The notes: generated by a model from the letters alone, not told the origin. A stretch of DNA of 64,000 bases from Rhodoferax sp. (GCA_031291295.1 JARLJI010000058.1:1-64000); one strand, 5' to 3'; counted from the first letter of the stretch, positions 15,870 through 25,626 are shown. Made by a program: numbers and translations.

Positions 15870-16712
15870 TCAGGCCAGCCGCCGGCTGGCCTGCCGCGCG
15901 TGGGAGGTCTCGCCATAGGCCCCGGCGGCCTCGGCCGACTCGCCGGTGTAGTGCGCGAACAGTTCGTCGAGCGTCGCACCGGGCTGGCCACTGGCTGCAC
16001 GCAGTTCGACCAGGGAGCCGCAGGCCACCAGTTTGCCTGCCCGCAGGATGCCGAAGCGCGAGCACAGCGCCTGCGCCTCTTCCATGTAGTGGGTGGTCAT
16101 AAAGATCGTGGTCTCGTACTTCGCCCGAAGCTCGCGGATGTGCGCCCACACCGTCTCGCGAGCCACTGGATCGAGCCCCACTGTCGGCTCGTCGAGAAAC
16201 AGCAGCCGCGGCCGGTGCAGCATTGACTGTGCGATCTCCAGGCGGCGGATCATGCCGCCCGAGTAGGTGGCGACCAGCCGCCCGGCGGCATCCTGCAGGT
16301 CCATGAAGGCCAGCGCTTCGGCGATGCGTTGCGCCCGTTCGGCGCGTGGGATGTCGTACAGGCTCGCGAACACGAACAGGTTCTCGTAGCCAGTCAGCTC
16401 GCCGTCGGCCGACAGCGCCTGGGGCACGTAGCCGATCGCGGCGCGTACCGAGGTGGCCTCGCTGACAACATCCAGTCCTTCGACGCGTGCGCTGCCGGAA
16501 GAAGGCGGCAGCAGCGTTGTCAGCATCTTGATCAGTGTGCTCTTGCCGGCGCCGTTTCGTCCGAGCAGGCCGAAGACTTCGCCTTCGGCCACTGTCAGGT
16601 CGAGGTGGTCCACCACTACGTGGTCGCCAAAGCGGCGTGTCAATGCCTGCGTCTGTAGCGCGAACGGCGCGGAAGCCACACTGCCGTTGCCGGGCAGGAT
16701 CAGGTTGGCCAC
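15870..16712 (-). CDS. ABC transporter ATPase (DrrA-like)
   Basis: 280 residues with one nucleotide-binding domain: Walker A GRNGAGKSTLIKML, Q-loop VPQALS, signature YSGGMIRRLEIA and Walker B LLFLDEPTVGLDP, followed by the H-loop TTHYMEEA. The C-terminal tail of about 45 residues (ELFAHYTGE...) is typical of DrrA/NodI-like proteins. It pairs with the permease encoded downstream. The signature has M-I-R-R in place of the commoner MRQR. Confidence 0.92.
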   Translation of the reverse strand: MANLILPGNGSVASAPFALQTQALTRRFGDHVVVDHLDLTVAEGEVFGLLGRNGAGKSTLIKMLTTLLPPSSGSARVEGLDVVSEATSVRAAIGYVPQALSADGELTGYENLFVFASLYDIPRAERAQRIAEALAFMDLQDAAGRLVATYSGGMIRRLEIAQSMLHRPRLLFLDEPTVGLDPVARETVWAHIRELRAKYETTIFMTTHYMEEAQALCSRFGILRAGKLVACGSLVELRAASGQPGATLDELFAHYTGESAEAAGAYGETSHARQASRRLA

Positions 16713-16731
16713 GGGACTCCCCGGGGCGGTA

Positions 16732-17106
16732 TCAGCGCCCGGTCACGAGGCCGGCGGCCGCTTGCTGCTGGCGATGCCGGGCCAGCGCCACCAACTGGGC
16801 CTGGGTCGGATGATCCACGGTTTCCCAACCCGTGATCTGGGGCGCCAGCGCGGGACGGTGTTTGCCGACATAGTGGCGGAAGTCCGCCTGCGCCGTGTGC
16901 GACCCGGTCACCAGGATCGACGCGATGCCGGCGAGCGCATCGCAGACCTCGCCGAAGAATTCATGCTCGCTACGCACCTCGCTGCCGTGCTGGCGCGTGT
17001 CATGGGAGCTGGCCTGAAGCTTGCGGGCTTCTACCTGATCGGCATCGAACTGGATGATCTGGGCGTTGTGATGGTCGAGCCAGACCACGGCATGTAAAAA
17101 GGGCAT
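16732..17106 (-). CDS. Conserved small protein of the 'translational machinery protein' type
   Basis: 124 residues from the ATG at 17106 (GGAG 8 bases upstream). It begins MPFLHAVVWLDHHNAQIIQF, a strand with a conserved D-H pair, and continues with a RNase-H/eRF1-like alternation ending in EFFGEVCDALAGIASILVTG, then HYVGKHRPALAPQITGWETV. Similar proteins are annotated 'translational machinery protein' in Burkholderiales, without experimental function that I know of. I see no membrane segment or signal peptide. Confidence 0.65.
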   Translation of the reverse strand: MPFLHAVVWLDHHNAQIIQFDADQVEARKLQASSHDTRQHGSEVRSEHEFFGEVCDALAGIASILVTGSHTAQADFRHYVGKHRPALAPQITGWETVDHPTQAQLVALARHRQQQAAAGLVTGR

Positions 17107-17365
17107 GAAATAACTCCTGCGGGGGCACATGGCCCGGCCGCGTTGATTTGTAGGGATGATTACGTTGTCACGCTCGCCACTTTAGGGCATGACCATGCGC
17201 ATGGATTTGACGCAGCGCAAGGTCGATGCCATCAGGCACGCCGGAATTGCTGTGCGTTGCCATGCGGGCGTAGAAATCCGCTTGGCTCAAGGGCTCGCTT
17301 GATGCTGCAGTTCGCTACAAAGACGATAGCAAGGTATTAAAGGGGAGTAAGGGCTGCAGCCATAT

Positions 17366-17809
17366 TTATCTTAGAATCAACACCGGAATATGCGAATGCG
17401 TCAGCACATGCTGGGTCTCGCTGCCCAGCAGCAGGCGCTTGATGCCGCGCCGGCCGTGCGAGGCCATCACGATCAAGTCGCACTTGTACTTCTTCGCGGC
17501 CGCAATCACCGCCTCGGCCACCAGATCGGACTTGGATGTCACCGCGTTGACCTTGACGTTGCTGGCCAGCGCCGAAGTCTTGACTGCATCCACGACGGCT
17601 TGGCCTTCTTCGGCCCATTGCTTTTCAATCCGCGCCATTTCCTCTGCGGCGACCGGCAGCGAACCTTCAAAGTAGCTTTGTGGGTAGCGGGGCACAACTT
17701 TCAGCGCCACCAGCTCCGCGCCCATGAGTCCAGCCAGTTCGATGGCGCTGGAGACAGCCTTTTTCGACAGGGGCGAGCCATCGGTGGCGACAAGAATGCG
17801 TTGGTACAT
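17366..17809 (-). CDS. uspA: Universal stress protein UspA family
   Basis: 147 residues, a single Usp domain. The N-terminus has YQRILVATDGSPLSKKAV, and the ATP-binding motif appears as SHGRRGIKRLLLGSET followed by V-L-T-H-S-H-I-P-V-L. This is the ATP-binding, MJ0577-like branch. It is transcribed divergently from ccoI, with an FNR box (17867-17880) between the two, 57 bases from this start. That predicts induction under low oxygen, as for many Usp genes of beta-proteobacteria. Confidence 0.9.
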   Translation of the reverse strand: MYQRILVATDGSPLSKKAVSSAIELAGLMGAELVALKVVPRYPQSYFEGSLPVAAEEMARIEKQWAEEGQAVVDAVKTSALASNVKVNAVTSKSDLVAEAVIAAAKKYKCDLIVMASHGRRGIKRLLLGSETQHVLTHSHIPVLILR

Positions 17810-17866
17810 GGGGCAGGCTCTTTGGTTGGAAATCGTTCAAGGGTACCGCGTGCATTGGCTTTTGTC

Positions 17867-17880
17867 TTGATTCAGGTCAA
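17867..17880 (+). promoter_or_regulatory. FNR box TTGAT-TCAG-GTCAA between uspA and ccoI
   Basis: A full match to the FNR consensus halves. It is 57 bases from the uspA start and 36 from the ccoI start, so it is placed mainly for activating uspA but could serve both. The other clear boxes in the window (1770, 20360, 26469) support a local FNR regulon. Confidence 0.8.
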
Positions 17881-17915
17881 GTCCCTCGCGTGCAAAGCCC
17901 TGTAGGCTTGCAAAC

Positions 17916-20216
17916 ATGCAGTCTGTCAGCCTTTCAATCCCGGGCGCAACCGCGGTCCCGCACGAGTCTCTGCGCTTGCTCGACGACCCGCAGGAATGGT
18001 CGTCATTCAGTCGGCCGGCCGGCTCGGGCGCCGCCTCCTGGGAGTCCAGCGTCATCATTGAAGGCATGCACTGCGCGGCTTGTGCCCTGACGCTGGAGAG
18101 CGCGCTGCTTGCTGTTGCGGGCGTTGCCAGCGCCCAGGTCAGCGCGGCCAGTCACCGCGCGCGGGTGATCTGGTCTGCGGAACTGGTGCAACCGTCTGGC
18201 TGGATGCAGGCTGTCATCAAGGCGGGGTATCGGGTCCTGCCCGCGAATGATGCCTTTGCCAACGAGTGGCGCAAGCGCGAGAGTCGCCAGGCGCTGTGGC
18301 GCTGGCTGGTGGCGGGTCTGTGCATGATGCAGGTCATGATGTATGCCCTGCCGGCGTACGTGGCCCGCCCGGGCGACATGACGCAGGACGCCGCCGGGCT
18401 GCTGCGCTGGGCTTCATGGGTGCTGACGCTGCCCGTGATGCTGTTTTCATGCGGCCCGTTTTTCATCAGCGCGCTGCGCGATGTACGGCACCGCCGCATC
18501 AGCATGGATTTGCCCGTGGCGCTCGGCATCGCGGTGACGTTTGCCGTCAGCAGCATGGGCACGTTCGATGCCGCGGGCATTTTTGGCCACGAAGTCTATT
18601 TTGATTCGCTCACAATGTTTGTGTTTTTCCTGCTGACGGGGCGCTGGCTCGAACTGCGCCTGCGCGATCGCACCGCCGGCGCGCTGGAGGCCTTGATGAA
18701 TCGCCTGCCCGACAGTGTGCAGCGCCGATGCCCGGATGGCCGCTTTGAACGTGTTGCCGTTCGCCGCCTGATCGCCGGCGATGTCGTGCGTGTCTTGCCC
18801 GGCGAGTCCTTTCCTGCCGATGGCGTGCTGACGCAGGGCCAAACCCTGGCCGATGAAGCCCTGCTGACCGGCGAGTCGCGGCCTGTGCCCCGCTGCGCAG
18901 GCGAACTGGTGATGGCGGGCAGCCACAACCTGTCGGCGGCGGTGCAGATGCGGGTCGAGCATACCGGCGAGGGCACCCGTTTCGCCCAGATCGTGGCACT
19001 GATGCAGAGTGCATCGCTCGACAAGCCCGCGCTGGCGCGACTGGCCGATCGTATTGCCAGGCCATTCCTGGTCGCCGTGCTGCTGGCGGCGGCGGGCGCC
19101 TGCATATTCTGGTGGCCGCGTGATCCGGGCCACGCACTGATGGTGGCCGTGGCGGTGCTGATTGTGACCTGCCCCTGCGCCTTGTCGCTGGCCACGCCGG
19201 CCGCCATGCTGGCGGCGGCCGGTGCGCTGGCGCGCCGCGGTGTTCTGGTGCGCCGCCTGCAGGCCCTGGAGGCTCTCGCCAGCATCGATACCGTTGTGTT
19301 CGACAAGACCGGCACGCTCACCAGCGACGCCATGGTGCTGTGCGCCACCCACACCCGTGACGGCGTGAGCGAAGCACAGGCGCTCGCCATGGCGGGCGCC
19401 CTCGCGCAGCATTCGCTGCACCCGGTATCGCGCGCGCTGGTGGCGGCCGGGCAGGCCCATGCGCAGGTTGACGAATGGGTCGCCGACTCGGTCGACGAAG
19501 TAGCGGGGCAGGGGCTGTGCGGCCCGGTACACCGGGGTGCCGGCGCTGGCGCAGCATTGCTGTGCCTGGGTTCGGCATCGTTTTGCGGCGTGCAGGTGCC
19601 CGCGGTGCAGGCGTTGCATGCCTGTCTGAGCGATGGGCAAGGCTGGCTGGCCACATTCGAGCTGACTGAGGCGGTGCGCCCCGATGCCCAGGCCACGCTG
19701 CAGGCGCTGCGGGCCGACGGGATCGAGGTCTGTCTGCTGTCGGGCGATACGCCCCTGGCCGTGGCGCGCCTTGCGGCGCGGGTCGGCATCGAGCAGGCCT
19801 GGGGCGGTTGCTCTCCTTCGGACAAGCTGGCGTTTTTGCGCGGAGCCCAACGGCGCGGCCGCAAGGTGGCCATGGTAGGCGATGGTTTCAATGATGGTCC
19901 CGTGCTGGCAGGCGCACACGCGTCGTTTGCGTTTGGCCAGGCGGTCCCGCTGGCGCAGGCGCAGGCCGACTTTGTGGTCATGGGCGATCGGCTTGAGCCT
20001 GTGGCGCAGACCTTGCGGCTGGCGCGCCGCACGATGCGCGTCGTGCGGCAAAACTTGGCATGGGCCGCGATCTACAACGCCGTATGCATCCCTCTGGCGG
20101 TGCTGGGCTGGCTGCCGGCCTGGCTTGCCGGACTTGGTATGGCCCTGAGCTCCCTGATCGTGGTACTCAATGCCTTGCGCCTGTCGACCGACCTCAAACC
20201 GCTGAAGGCAACCTGA
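17916..20216 (+). CDS. ccoI: Copper-transporting P-type ATPase for cytochrome oxidase assembly
   Basis: 766 residues. A heavy-metal-associated domain has GMHCAAC (C53, C56). The transmembrane CPC motif is C419-P420-C421, the phosphorylation site D463 is in DKTGTLT, the TGES actuator loop reads LLTGESRPVP, and the hinge is GDGFNDGPVLAGA. The N-terminal extension before the HMA domain and the link to ccoS and ccoNOQP identify it as CcoI/FixI rather than a general CopA. It is thought to export copper for the Cu(B) site of cbb3 oxidase. Note GDGFNDGP, where GDGINDAP is usual. ccoS overlaps its stop. Confidence 0.93.
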   Translation: MQSVSLSIPGATAVPHESLRLLDDPQEWSSFSRPAGSGAASWESSVIIEGMHCAACALTLESALLAVAGVASAQVSAASHRARVIWSAELVQPSGWMQAVIKAGYRVLPANDAFANEWRKRESRQALWRWLVAGLCMMQVMMYALPAYVARPGDMTQDAAGLLRWASWVLTLPVMLFSCGPFFISALRDVRHRRISMDLPVALGIAVTFAVSSMGTFDAAGIFGHEVYFDSLTMFVFFLLTGRWLELRLRDRTAGALEALMNRLPDSVQRRCPDGRFERVAVRRLIAGDVVRVLPGESFPADGVLTQGQTLADEALLTGESRPVPRCAGELVMAGSHNLSAAVQMRVEHTGEGTRFAQIVALMQSASLDKPALARLADRIARPFLVAVLLAAAGACIFWWPRDPGHALMVAVAVLIVTCPCALSLATPAAMLAAAGALARRGVLVRRLQALEALASIDTVVFDKTGTLTSDAMVLCATHTRDGVSEAQALAMAGALAQHSLHPVSRALVAAGQAHAQVDEWVADSVDEVAGQGLCGPVHRGAGAGAALLCLGSASFCGVQVPAVQALHACLSDGQGWLATFELTEAVRPDAQATLQALRADGIEVCLLSGDTPLAVARLAARVGIEQAWGGCSPSDKLAFLRGAQRRGRKVAMVGDGFNDGPVLAGAHASFAFGQAVPLAQAQADFVVMGDRLEPVAQTLRLARRTMRVVRQNLAWAAIYNAVCIPLAVLGWLPAWLAGLGMALSSLIVVLNALRLSTDLKPLKAT

Positions 20217-20353
20217 TGGACATCCTGTTTTTGCTGATTCCGTTGTCCGTTGTCCTGGTGTTCATCATTCTGGGGGCGCTTTGGTGGGCCGTTCATCGTG
20301 GGCAATTTGACGACATCGAGGCAGAAGGCGAGCGAATTCTCCATGATTCTTGA
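20216..20353 (+). CDS. ccoS: cbb3 oxidase assembly protein CcoS
   Basis: 45 residues. One N-terminal helix (ILFLLIPLSVVLVFIILGALWWAV) is followed by the short family tail HRGQFDDIEAEGERIL, the conserved 'GQFDD-E' motif. CcoS is needed for cofactor insertion into CcoN. The ATG overlaps the ccoI stop as TGATG. It precedes ccoN by 80 bases, with an FNR box just after its end. Confidence 0.95.
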   Translation: MDILFLLIPLSVVLVFIILGALWWAVHRGQFDDIEAEGERILHDS

Positions 20354-20359
20354 ATGGTC

Positions 20360-20373
20360 TTGACATGCATCAA
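20360..20373 (+). promoter_or_regulatory. FNR box TTGAC-ATGC-ATCAA upstream of ccoN
   Basis: A full FNR palindrome centred about 67 bases before the ccoN start. It lies between ccoS and ccoN, so it gives the ccoNOQP operon its own low-oxygen promoter, as in other proteobacteria. Confidence 0.85.
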
Positions 20374-20433
20374 ATTCAAAGCGACATCGTTCTCCGAAAC
20401 TCGAAACGAAGTCATTAATTTGAGGGGAATCTG

Positions 20434-21870
20434 ATGAATTTGCCAAACAGGCAGGCAACTGAGTACAACGATACGGTGGTGCGGCAGTTCGCCATCATGA
20501 CCGTGATATGGGGTGTCGTCGGCATGTTGGTTGGCGTGTTCATCGCGTCCGAACTGATCTGGCCCGACATCAACATGGGCATTCCCTGGCTCAGCTACGG
20601 CCGGCTGCGCCCACTGCATACCAATGCGGTGATCTTTGCGTTTGGGGGGTCTGGCCTGTTTGCCGCCTCCTACTATGTGGTACAGCGCACCAGCCAGGTT
20701 CGGCTGTTCAGCGACAAGCTTGCCGCATTCACTTTTTGGGGCTGGCAGGCCGTCATCGTGGCGGCGGCCATCTCGCTGCCTCTGGGCTATACGCAAGGCA
20801 AGGAGTATGCCGAGCTGGAATGGCCCATTGATATCCTGATTACCCTGGTCTGGCTGACGTACGCCGTTGTGTTCTTTGGTACGGTCGGTACCCGCAAGGT
20901 CCGCCATATCTACGTGGCCAACTGGTTTTTCGGCGCCTACATCATTGCCATCGCGCTCTTGCATGTGGTCAACAGCGCGGCCATTCCGGCCGGGTTCATG
21001 AAATCCTACTCGGCCTATTCCGGCGTCCAGGATGCCATGGTCCAGTGGTGGTACGGCCACAACGCGGTGGGATTTTTTCTCACGGCGGGCTTTTTGGGCA
21101 TGATGTACTACTTCATTCCAAAGCAGGCGGAGCGGCCGATTTATTCGTACCGGCTGTCCATCGTGCACTTCTGGGCGCTGATCTTCACCTACATGTGGGC
21201 GGGCCCGCACCACCTTCACTACACGGCACTTCCGGACTGGGCGCAATCGGTAGGCATGGTGTTTTCACTGATTTTGCTGGCGCCCAGCTGGGGCGGCATG
21301 ATCAACGGCATCATGACGCTGTCGGGGGCTTGGCACAAGCTGCGTGACGACCCGATCCTGCGCTTCCTGATCGTTTCCCTTTCGTTCTACGGCATGAGCA
21401 CATTCGAGGGCCCGATGATGTCGATCAAGACTGTCAATGCGCTCTCGCACTACACCGACTGGGGCATTGGCCACGTGCACTCGGGGGCCATGGGTTGGGT
21501 TGGTCTGGTCACGATGGGCAGCATGTACTACCTGATTCCGCGCGTGTTCGGGCGCAAGGAGATGTACAGCGTCAAGGCGATCGAGCTGCATTTCTGGATC
21601 GCGACCGTCGGCATCGTGGCCTACATTTCCGCCATGTGGATCGCCGGCGTGATGCAGGGCCTGATGTGGCGCGCCGTGAATCCCGATGGCACGCTGACCT
21701 ATACCTTTGTCGAAGGCGTGAAGGCAACGCATCCGTTCTACGTGCTGCGTATGCTGGGCGGCTTGCTGTACCTCAGCGGCATGCTCATCATGCTCTGGAA
21801 CACATTCAAGACGGTGGCAGCGGGTCGTTCGGTCAATGTCACCATTCCCGCCGCAGCGGCGCACGCCTGA
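20434..21870 (+). CDS. ccoN: cbb3-type cytochrome c oxidase subunit I
   Basis: 478 residues with about 12 membrane helices. The haem/copper ligands lie in typical contexts: [14 protein letters not shown] (low-spin haem b), [16 protein letters not shown] (Cu(B) histidine), [13 protein letters not shown] (Cu(B) HH pair) and [19 protein letters not shown] (haem ligands). It is the oxygen-reducing, proton-pumping subunit of a high-affinity oxidase in the inner membrane. GGGG precedes the start. It heads ccoNOQP. Confidence 0.97.
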   Translation: MNLPNRQATEYNDTVVRQFAIMTVIWGVVGMLVGVFIASELIWPDINMGIPWLSYGRLRPLHTNAVIFAFGGSGLFAASYYVVQRTSQVRLFSDKLAAFTFWGWQAVIVAAAISLPLGYTQGKEYAELEWPIDILITLVWLTYAVVFFGTVGTRKVRHIYVANWFFGAYIIAIALLHVVNSAAIPAGFMKSYSAYSGVQDAMVQWWYGHNAVGFFLTAGFLGMMYYFIPKQAERPIYSYRLSIVHFWALIFTYMWAGPHHLHYTALPDWAQSVGMVFSLILLAPSWGGMINGIMTLSGAWHKLRDDPILRFLIVSLSFYGMSTFEGPMMSIKTVNALSHYTDWGIGHVHSGAMGWVGLVTMGSMYYLIPRVFGRKEMYSVKAIELHFWIATVGIVAYISAMWIAGVMQGLMWRAVNPDGTLTYTFVEGVKATHPFYVLRMLGGLLYLSGMLIMLWNTFKTVAAGRSVNVTIPAAAAHA

Positions 21871-21881
21871 GGAAATGCATC

Positions 21882-22508
21882 ATGTCGAACAATAACAATG
21901 CCGGCGGTTTCTCCCATGAGAGGATCGAGACCAGTAATTTCCTGATGATTGCGATGATCCTGCTGGTCCTGGCCATTGGCGGTCTGGTGGAGATCGTTCC
22001 CTTGTTTTTCCAGAGATCCACCACCGAGCCGATTGAGGGGGTGCATCCACGCACGGCGCTGCAACAGGCGGGTTTTGACATCTATCTGCGCGAGGGCTGC
22101 TATGGCTGCCACTCGCAGATGATCCGTCCGTTCCGCTCTGAAACCCTGCGCTATGGTCACTACTCGGTGGCTGGTGAATCGGTCTATGACCACCCGTTTC
22201 AATGGGGTAGCAAGCGCACTGGACCAGACTTGGCTCGTGTCGGCGGCAAGTACAGCGACGAGTGGCATCGCATCCATCTGAACAATCCGCGCGATGTGGT
22301 GCCCGAGTCCAACATGCCGGCGTATTCCTGGCTGGCTACGAACAAGGTGGATGCCGATGCGCTGCCCCGGCACTTGAGGGCGCTGCGCAGTGTGGGCGTG
22401 CCCTATACCGATGCGCAGATTGCCAGTGCTGCGGATGACGTCAGGGGCAAGACCGAAATGGAAGCGTTGGTTGCCTATCTGCAAGGCTTGGGCCTTGCTC
22501 TCAAATAA
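21882..22508 (+). CDS. ccoO: cbb3-type cytochrome c oxidase monohaem subunit II
   Basis: 208 residues. One membrane anchor (about 20-44) is followed by a periplasmic cytochrome c domain with a single haem site in [14 protein letters not shown] and a distal methionine in [10 protein letters not shown]. It transfers electrons from CcoP to CcoN. The start at 21882 has GAGGAA upstream; an ATG at 21875 is out of frame. Confidence 0.96.
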   Translation: MSNNNNAGGFSHERIETSNFLMIAMILLVLAIGGLVEIVPLFFQRSTTEPIEGVHPRTALQQAGFDIYLREGCYGCHSQMIRPFRSETLRYGHYSVAGESVYDHPFQWGSKRTGPDLARVGGKYSDEWHRIHLNNPRDVVPESNMPAYSWLATNKVDADALPRHLRALRSVGVPYTDAQIASAADDVRGKTEMEALVAYLQGLGLALK

Positions 22509-22527
22509 CCGTCAGGGAGATCACCTC

Positions 22528-22665
22528 ATGAGTGTCAACACCGTACACGCCATCGCCTACATCACCAGCTTTGCCACCTTCATCGGCATCATGGTCTGGG
22601 CCTGTTCCGGGCGCAATGCGAAGGATTTCGAGGATGCGGCCAATTTGCCGTTCGAGCAGGATTGA
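22528..22665 (+). CDS. ccoQ: cbb3 oxidase small subunit CcoQ
   Basis: 45 residues: one helix (AIAYITSFATFIGIMVWACS), then the charged tail GRNAKDFEDAANLPFE, the usual FixQ pattern. It stabilises the complex. AGGGAG lies 9 bases before the start. It is located, as usual, between ccoO and ccoP. Confidence 0.94.
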   Translation: MSVNTVHAIAYITSFATFIGIMVWACSGRNAKDFEDAANLPFEQD

Positions 22666-22690
22666 CTAACCGCGAAAAGGCGATCAACAA

Positions 22691-23608
22691 ATGAGTGATT
22701 TCACAAGCAACTTCTGGTCGGTCTATGTCGCGGCCATCACCCTCATCGGGATCGTGGCGTGCTTGCTGCTGCTGTGGTTCAGCGGCAAAGCCAAGGCGAA
22801 TACGGCCGGCGACAATACGACAGGCCATGTGTGGGACGGCGATCTGCGCGAAATGAACAACCCCTTGCCGCGCTGGTGGGTCGGGTTGTTCATCATCACC
22901 ATTGTTTTTGCGCTGGTGTATCTGGCCCTGTATCCGGGACTCGGAACGTATCCGGGCCTGCTGGGCTGGACCTCGCGCGGCCAGTATCAAACCGAGATGA
23001 GCAAGGGCAACGCAGAAGTGGCGCCCTTGTATGCCAAGTACTCCAGCATGAAGCCTGAAGACGTTGCGGCCGATGCGCAGGCCATGGCGATTGGCGAGCG
23101 CTTGTTCATGAACAACTGCGCCCAATGCCATGGATCGGATGCGCGTGGCGGCAATGGTTTCCCCAATTTGACGGACAACGACTGGCTCTATGGCGGTACG
23201 CCCGACAAGATCATCGAAACGATCACCCATGGCCGGATCGGCAACATGCCGCCCATGGCCGCCGCTTTGGGCACGGCGGACGATGTGAAGAACGTGGCCC
23301 AGTACGTCCTGAGCCTGTCGGGAAGCCCCCATGATGCGGATCGCGCCGCGCTCGGCAAGCCAAAATTTATGGTCTGCGCCGCCTGTCATGGCGTCGATGG
23401 CAAGGGCAATCAGGCCATCGGCGCGCCGAACCTGACCGACAACATCTGGCTCCATGGGTCTGGCGAAAAGGCGATCATGGCGATGATCAATAACGGCATG
23501 ACGAACCAGATGCCGGCGCAGGAAAGCAGGCTGACCGAGCCGCAAATTCATGTGCTTGCGTCTTATGTTTGGGGGCTGTCCAACAAGCCGTCTCCTGTCT
23601 CCCGGTAG
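22691..23608 (+). CDS. ccoP: cbb3-type cytochrome c oxidase dihaem subunit III
   Basis: 305 residues. Two N-terminal helices (about 11-30 and 62-82) flank the GHVWDGDLREMNNPLPRWW motif that is diagnostic for CcoP. Two periplasmic cytochrome c domains follow, with haem sites NNCAQCHGSD and VCAACHGVDG. It receives electrons from soluble cytochromes or the bc1 complex. Confidence 0.96.
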   Translation: MSDFTSNFWSVYVAAITLIGIVACLLLLWFSGKAKANTAGDNTTGHVWDGDLREMNNPLPRWWVGLFIITIVFALVYLALYPGLGTYPGLLGWTSRGQYQTEMSKGNAEVAPLYAKYSSMKPEDVAADAQAMAIGERLFMNNCAQCHGSDARGGNGFPNLTDNDWLYGGTPDKIIETITHGRIGNMPPMAAALGTADDVKNVAQYVLSLSGSPHDADRAALGKPKFMVCAACHGVDGKGNQAIGAPNLTDNIWLHGSGEKAIMAMINNGMTNQMPAQESRLTEPQIHVLASYVWGLSNKPSPVSR

Positions 23609-23642
23609 GCTATCTGGTGATAGCCACGCACACCCTTTGAAC

Positions 23643-25097
23643 ATGTCCGACCCGAGCGCAAGAAAGATCATTCCGATCGCGGTGCAGTCCGCGCCAACAG
23701 GCGGTCCCCCTGAACCCGATCAGGCCATGACCTCGTTGTACGAGGCCCAGAAAAAGATTTATCCGCGCAGTGTTGCCGGCTTGTTTACCCGCTGGCGCTG
23801 GGTCATGGTGGCTTTGACCCAGTTGGTGTACTACGGCCTGCCGTGGCTGGAGTGGGGGCAGCGCCAAGCCGTCCTGTTCGACTTGGGGACACGCCGGTTT
23901 TACATTTTCGGGCTGGTGCTGTATCCGCAGGACTTTATTTACCTGACGGGCCTGCTCGTGATCTCGGCGCTGTCATTGTTCCTCTTTACAGCGGTTGCCG
24001 GGCGGTTGTGGTGCGGCTATACCTGCCCGCAAACGGTTTACACCGAAATATTCTTGTGGATCGAGCACAAGCTCGAAGGCGATCGCATGGCGCGCATGCG
24101 GCTGGACGCGGCGCCCCTGTCGGCCAACAAGCTGCTGCGCAAGGGCGGCAAGCATTTCCTGTGGATTGCCCTGTCGTTGTGGACGGGCTTCACCTTTGTC
24201 GGCTACTTCTCGCCGATCAGGGAGCTCGGGGCTGAGTTTCTGCATGCCCAGGTGACGTCCTGGGAGGTGTTCTGGACGTGCTTTTATGGGTTTGCAACCT
24301 ATGGCGCCGCTGGGTTCATGCGTGAGCAGGTCTGCAAATACATGTGTCCCTACGCCCGCTTTCAGAGCGCCATGTTTGACCGGGACACGCTGATCGTGAC
24401 CTATGACACCGCTCGCGGAGAGCCACGGGGCCGGCGCGCACGCAGTGCCGACCCGGCGGCGCTCGATCTGGGCGCCTGCATTGATTGCACGCTGTGTGTG
24501 CAAGTGTGTCCCACCGGCATCGATATCCGCAAGGGGCTTCAATACGAGTGCATCGGTTGCGGTGCCTGCGTCGATGTGTGCGACCCAGTGATGGACAAGA
24601 TGGGCTACGCGCGCGGGCTGATCAAGTATTCGACCGAGAATGCCGTCGAGCAGCGTTGGTCGCGCGCGCAAATATGGCGCCGGGTGCTGCGCCCACGGGT
24701 CTTGGTGTACAGCGCCATCCTGGTTGCCATTTCCCTGGCCGTGATGGTCAACCTGGCGATGCGTACCCCGTTTCGGGTGGATGTGGTGCGGGACCGGGGC
24801 ACGCTGGCGCGTATTGTGAATGACGGCCTGGTGGAAAATGTATACCAGCTCCAGATCATGAATGCCACCGAGTCGGCCCAGCGCTACCGCATCACGGCCA
24901 CCGGCTTGCCGGGGCTGAGCGTGGTGACCGACAACACCGTAATGGTCGATGCAACGCAGTCGCGCTGGGTGGCGCTGCGTCTGCAGATTCCCCCGGATGC
25001 GGCCCCGGCGGGATCCCACCCGATCCGGTTGGCCATCGAGGCGCTGGATTCACCGGGGCGGCTGGTCGAAAAATCTGTGTTTCTGGTCCCCCGATAA
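23643..25097 (+). CDS. ccoG: Cytochrome oxidase accessory ferredoxin CcoG
   Basis: 484 residues with five or so membrane helices. A polyferredoxin domain has ACIDCTLCVQVCPTGIDIRKG and ECIGCGACVDVCDPVMDKM, giving two [4Fe-4S] sites. Extra cysteine motifs CGYTCPQT and CKYMCPYARFQ lie earlier in the membrane part. A C-terminal Ig-like domain (FixG_C) covers about 370-484. CcoG acts as a cupric reductase in copper delivery to cbb3 oxidase in studied species. It follows ccoP by 34 bases. Confidence 0.94.
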   Translation: MSDPSARKIIPIAVQSAPTGGPPEPDQAMTSLYEAQKKIYPRSVAGLFTRWRWVMVALTQLVYYGLPWLEWGQRQAVLFDLGTRRFYIFGLVLYPQDFIYLTGLLVISALSLFLFTAVAGRLWCGYTCPQTVYTEIFLWIEHKLEGDRMARMRLDAAPLSANKLLRKGGKHFLWIALSLWTGFTFVGYFSPIRELGAEFLHAQVTSWEVFWTCFYGFATYGAAGFMREQVCKYMCPYARFQSAMFDRDTLIVTYDTARGEPRGRRARSADPAALDLGACIDCTLCVQVCPTGIDIRKGLQYECIGCGACVDVCDPVMDKMGYARGLIKYSTENAVEQRWSRAQIWRRVLRPRVLVYSAILVAISLAVMVNLAMRTPFRVDVVRDRGTLARIVNDGLVENVYQLQIMNATESAQRYRITATGLPGLSVVTDNTVMVDATQSRWVALRLQIPPDAAPAGSHPIRLAIEALDSPGRLVEKSVFLVPR

Positions 25098-25106
25098 GGA
25101 GTAAAT

Positions 25107-25331
25107 ATGAAAAACGATCGTGCGCGGCGGCCTTGGTGGAAATTTGGCCTTCTCTGGATGGTGATTGCGGGCCCCGCCTTGATGGTCATGATCAGTTTCA
25201 CGTTGGCTTACCTTGCCATCGCCTTCCCGGACCCGGTGGAAGACAGTTACTACCACCAGGGGGTCGAAACCCACCGCGACGGGGCCGCGATCGGGGCTGT
25301 GCCCAAGGTCCCTATGGCGACCAAACCTTGA
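25107..25331 (+). CDS. ccoH: Short FixH/CcoH-like protein
   Basis: 74 residues. RRPWWKFGLLWMVIAGPALMVMISFTLAYL gives one N-terminal helix (in pieces), followed by FPDPVEDSYYHQG, a strong CcoH/FixH hallmark. Most FixH proteins are about 140-170 residues with a periplasmic domain after this motif; here the protein ends soon after it. It has a good GGAG site and lies 9 bases after ccoG, so it appears functional rather than broken. It assists oxidase assembly. Confidence 0.85.
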   Translation: MKNDRARRPWWKFGLLWMVIAGPALMVMISFTLAYLAIAFPDPVEDSYYHQGVETHRDGAAIGAVPKVPMATKP

Positions 25332-25363
25332 GGTGCGGCGTGCACGAGGAAGGGGAGGCAAGC

Positions 25364-25600
25364 ATGCGGACGCGATGGCTAATGTGGATCGTGTGGCCGG
25401 CATTTCTGGTGGCCGGCGCGCTGGAGGCGCTGGTGTTTGCTGTGGTGGATCCGCAAGACCTGCGCTGGTTTGGGCACCCGGTCGCGATGTCCAGTCTGGG
25501 CGTTTACACTCTCGCGTTCTTCGCCTTCTGGGCCGTTGCCATGGTGTCGAGTGCGCTGACCGCGCTGCTGGCGATGTCGGCGGCCGAGGTCAATCGCTGA
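25364..25600 (+). CDS. Small two-helix membrane protein of the cco cluster
   Basis: 78 residues. There are two membrane helices (about 5-25, LMWIVWPAFLVAGALEALVFA; about 43-68, SSLGVYTLAFFAFWAVAMVSSALTAL in pieces) around a short loop with VDPQDLRWFG. GGGGAGG lies 6 bases before the start. Similar small proteins are frequently found after ccoH in beta-proteobacteria, with no assigned role known to me. It is co-directional with ccoGH and convergent with fnr. Confidence 0.7.
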   Translation: MRTRWLMWIVWPAFLVAGALEALVFAVVDPQDLRWFGHPVAMSSLGVYTLAFFAFWAVAMVSSALTALLAMSAAEVNR

Positions 25601-25626
25601 GCCCTGGCCGGTACCGGCACACCAAT

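Noticed and set aside
17143..17340. A 65-residue plus-strand frame between the small conserved gene and uspA
   Set aside because: There is no ribosome-binding site and no family resemblance; the interval is treated as intergenic (about 250 bases).
18447..20051. Two long minus-strand frames (about 480-535 residues) opposite ccoI
   Set aside because: They are shadows of a complete copper ATPase with all catalytic motifs; their composition is arginine/histidine-rich without structure.
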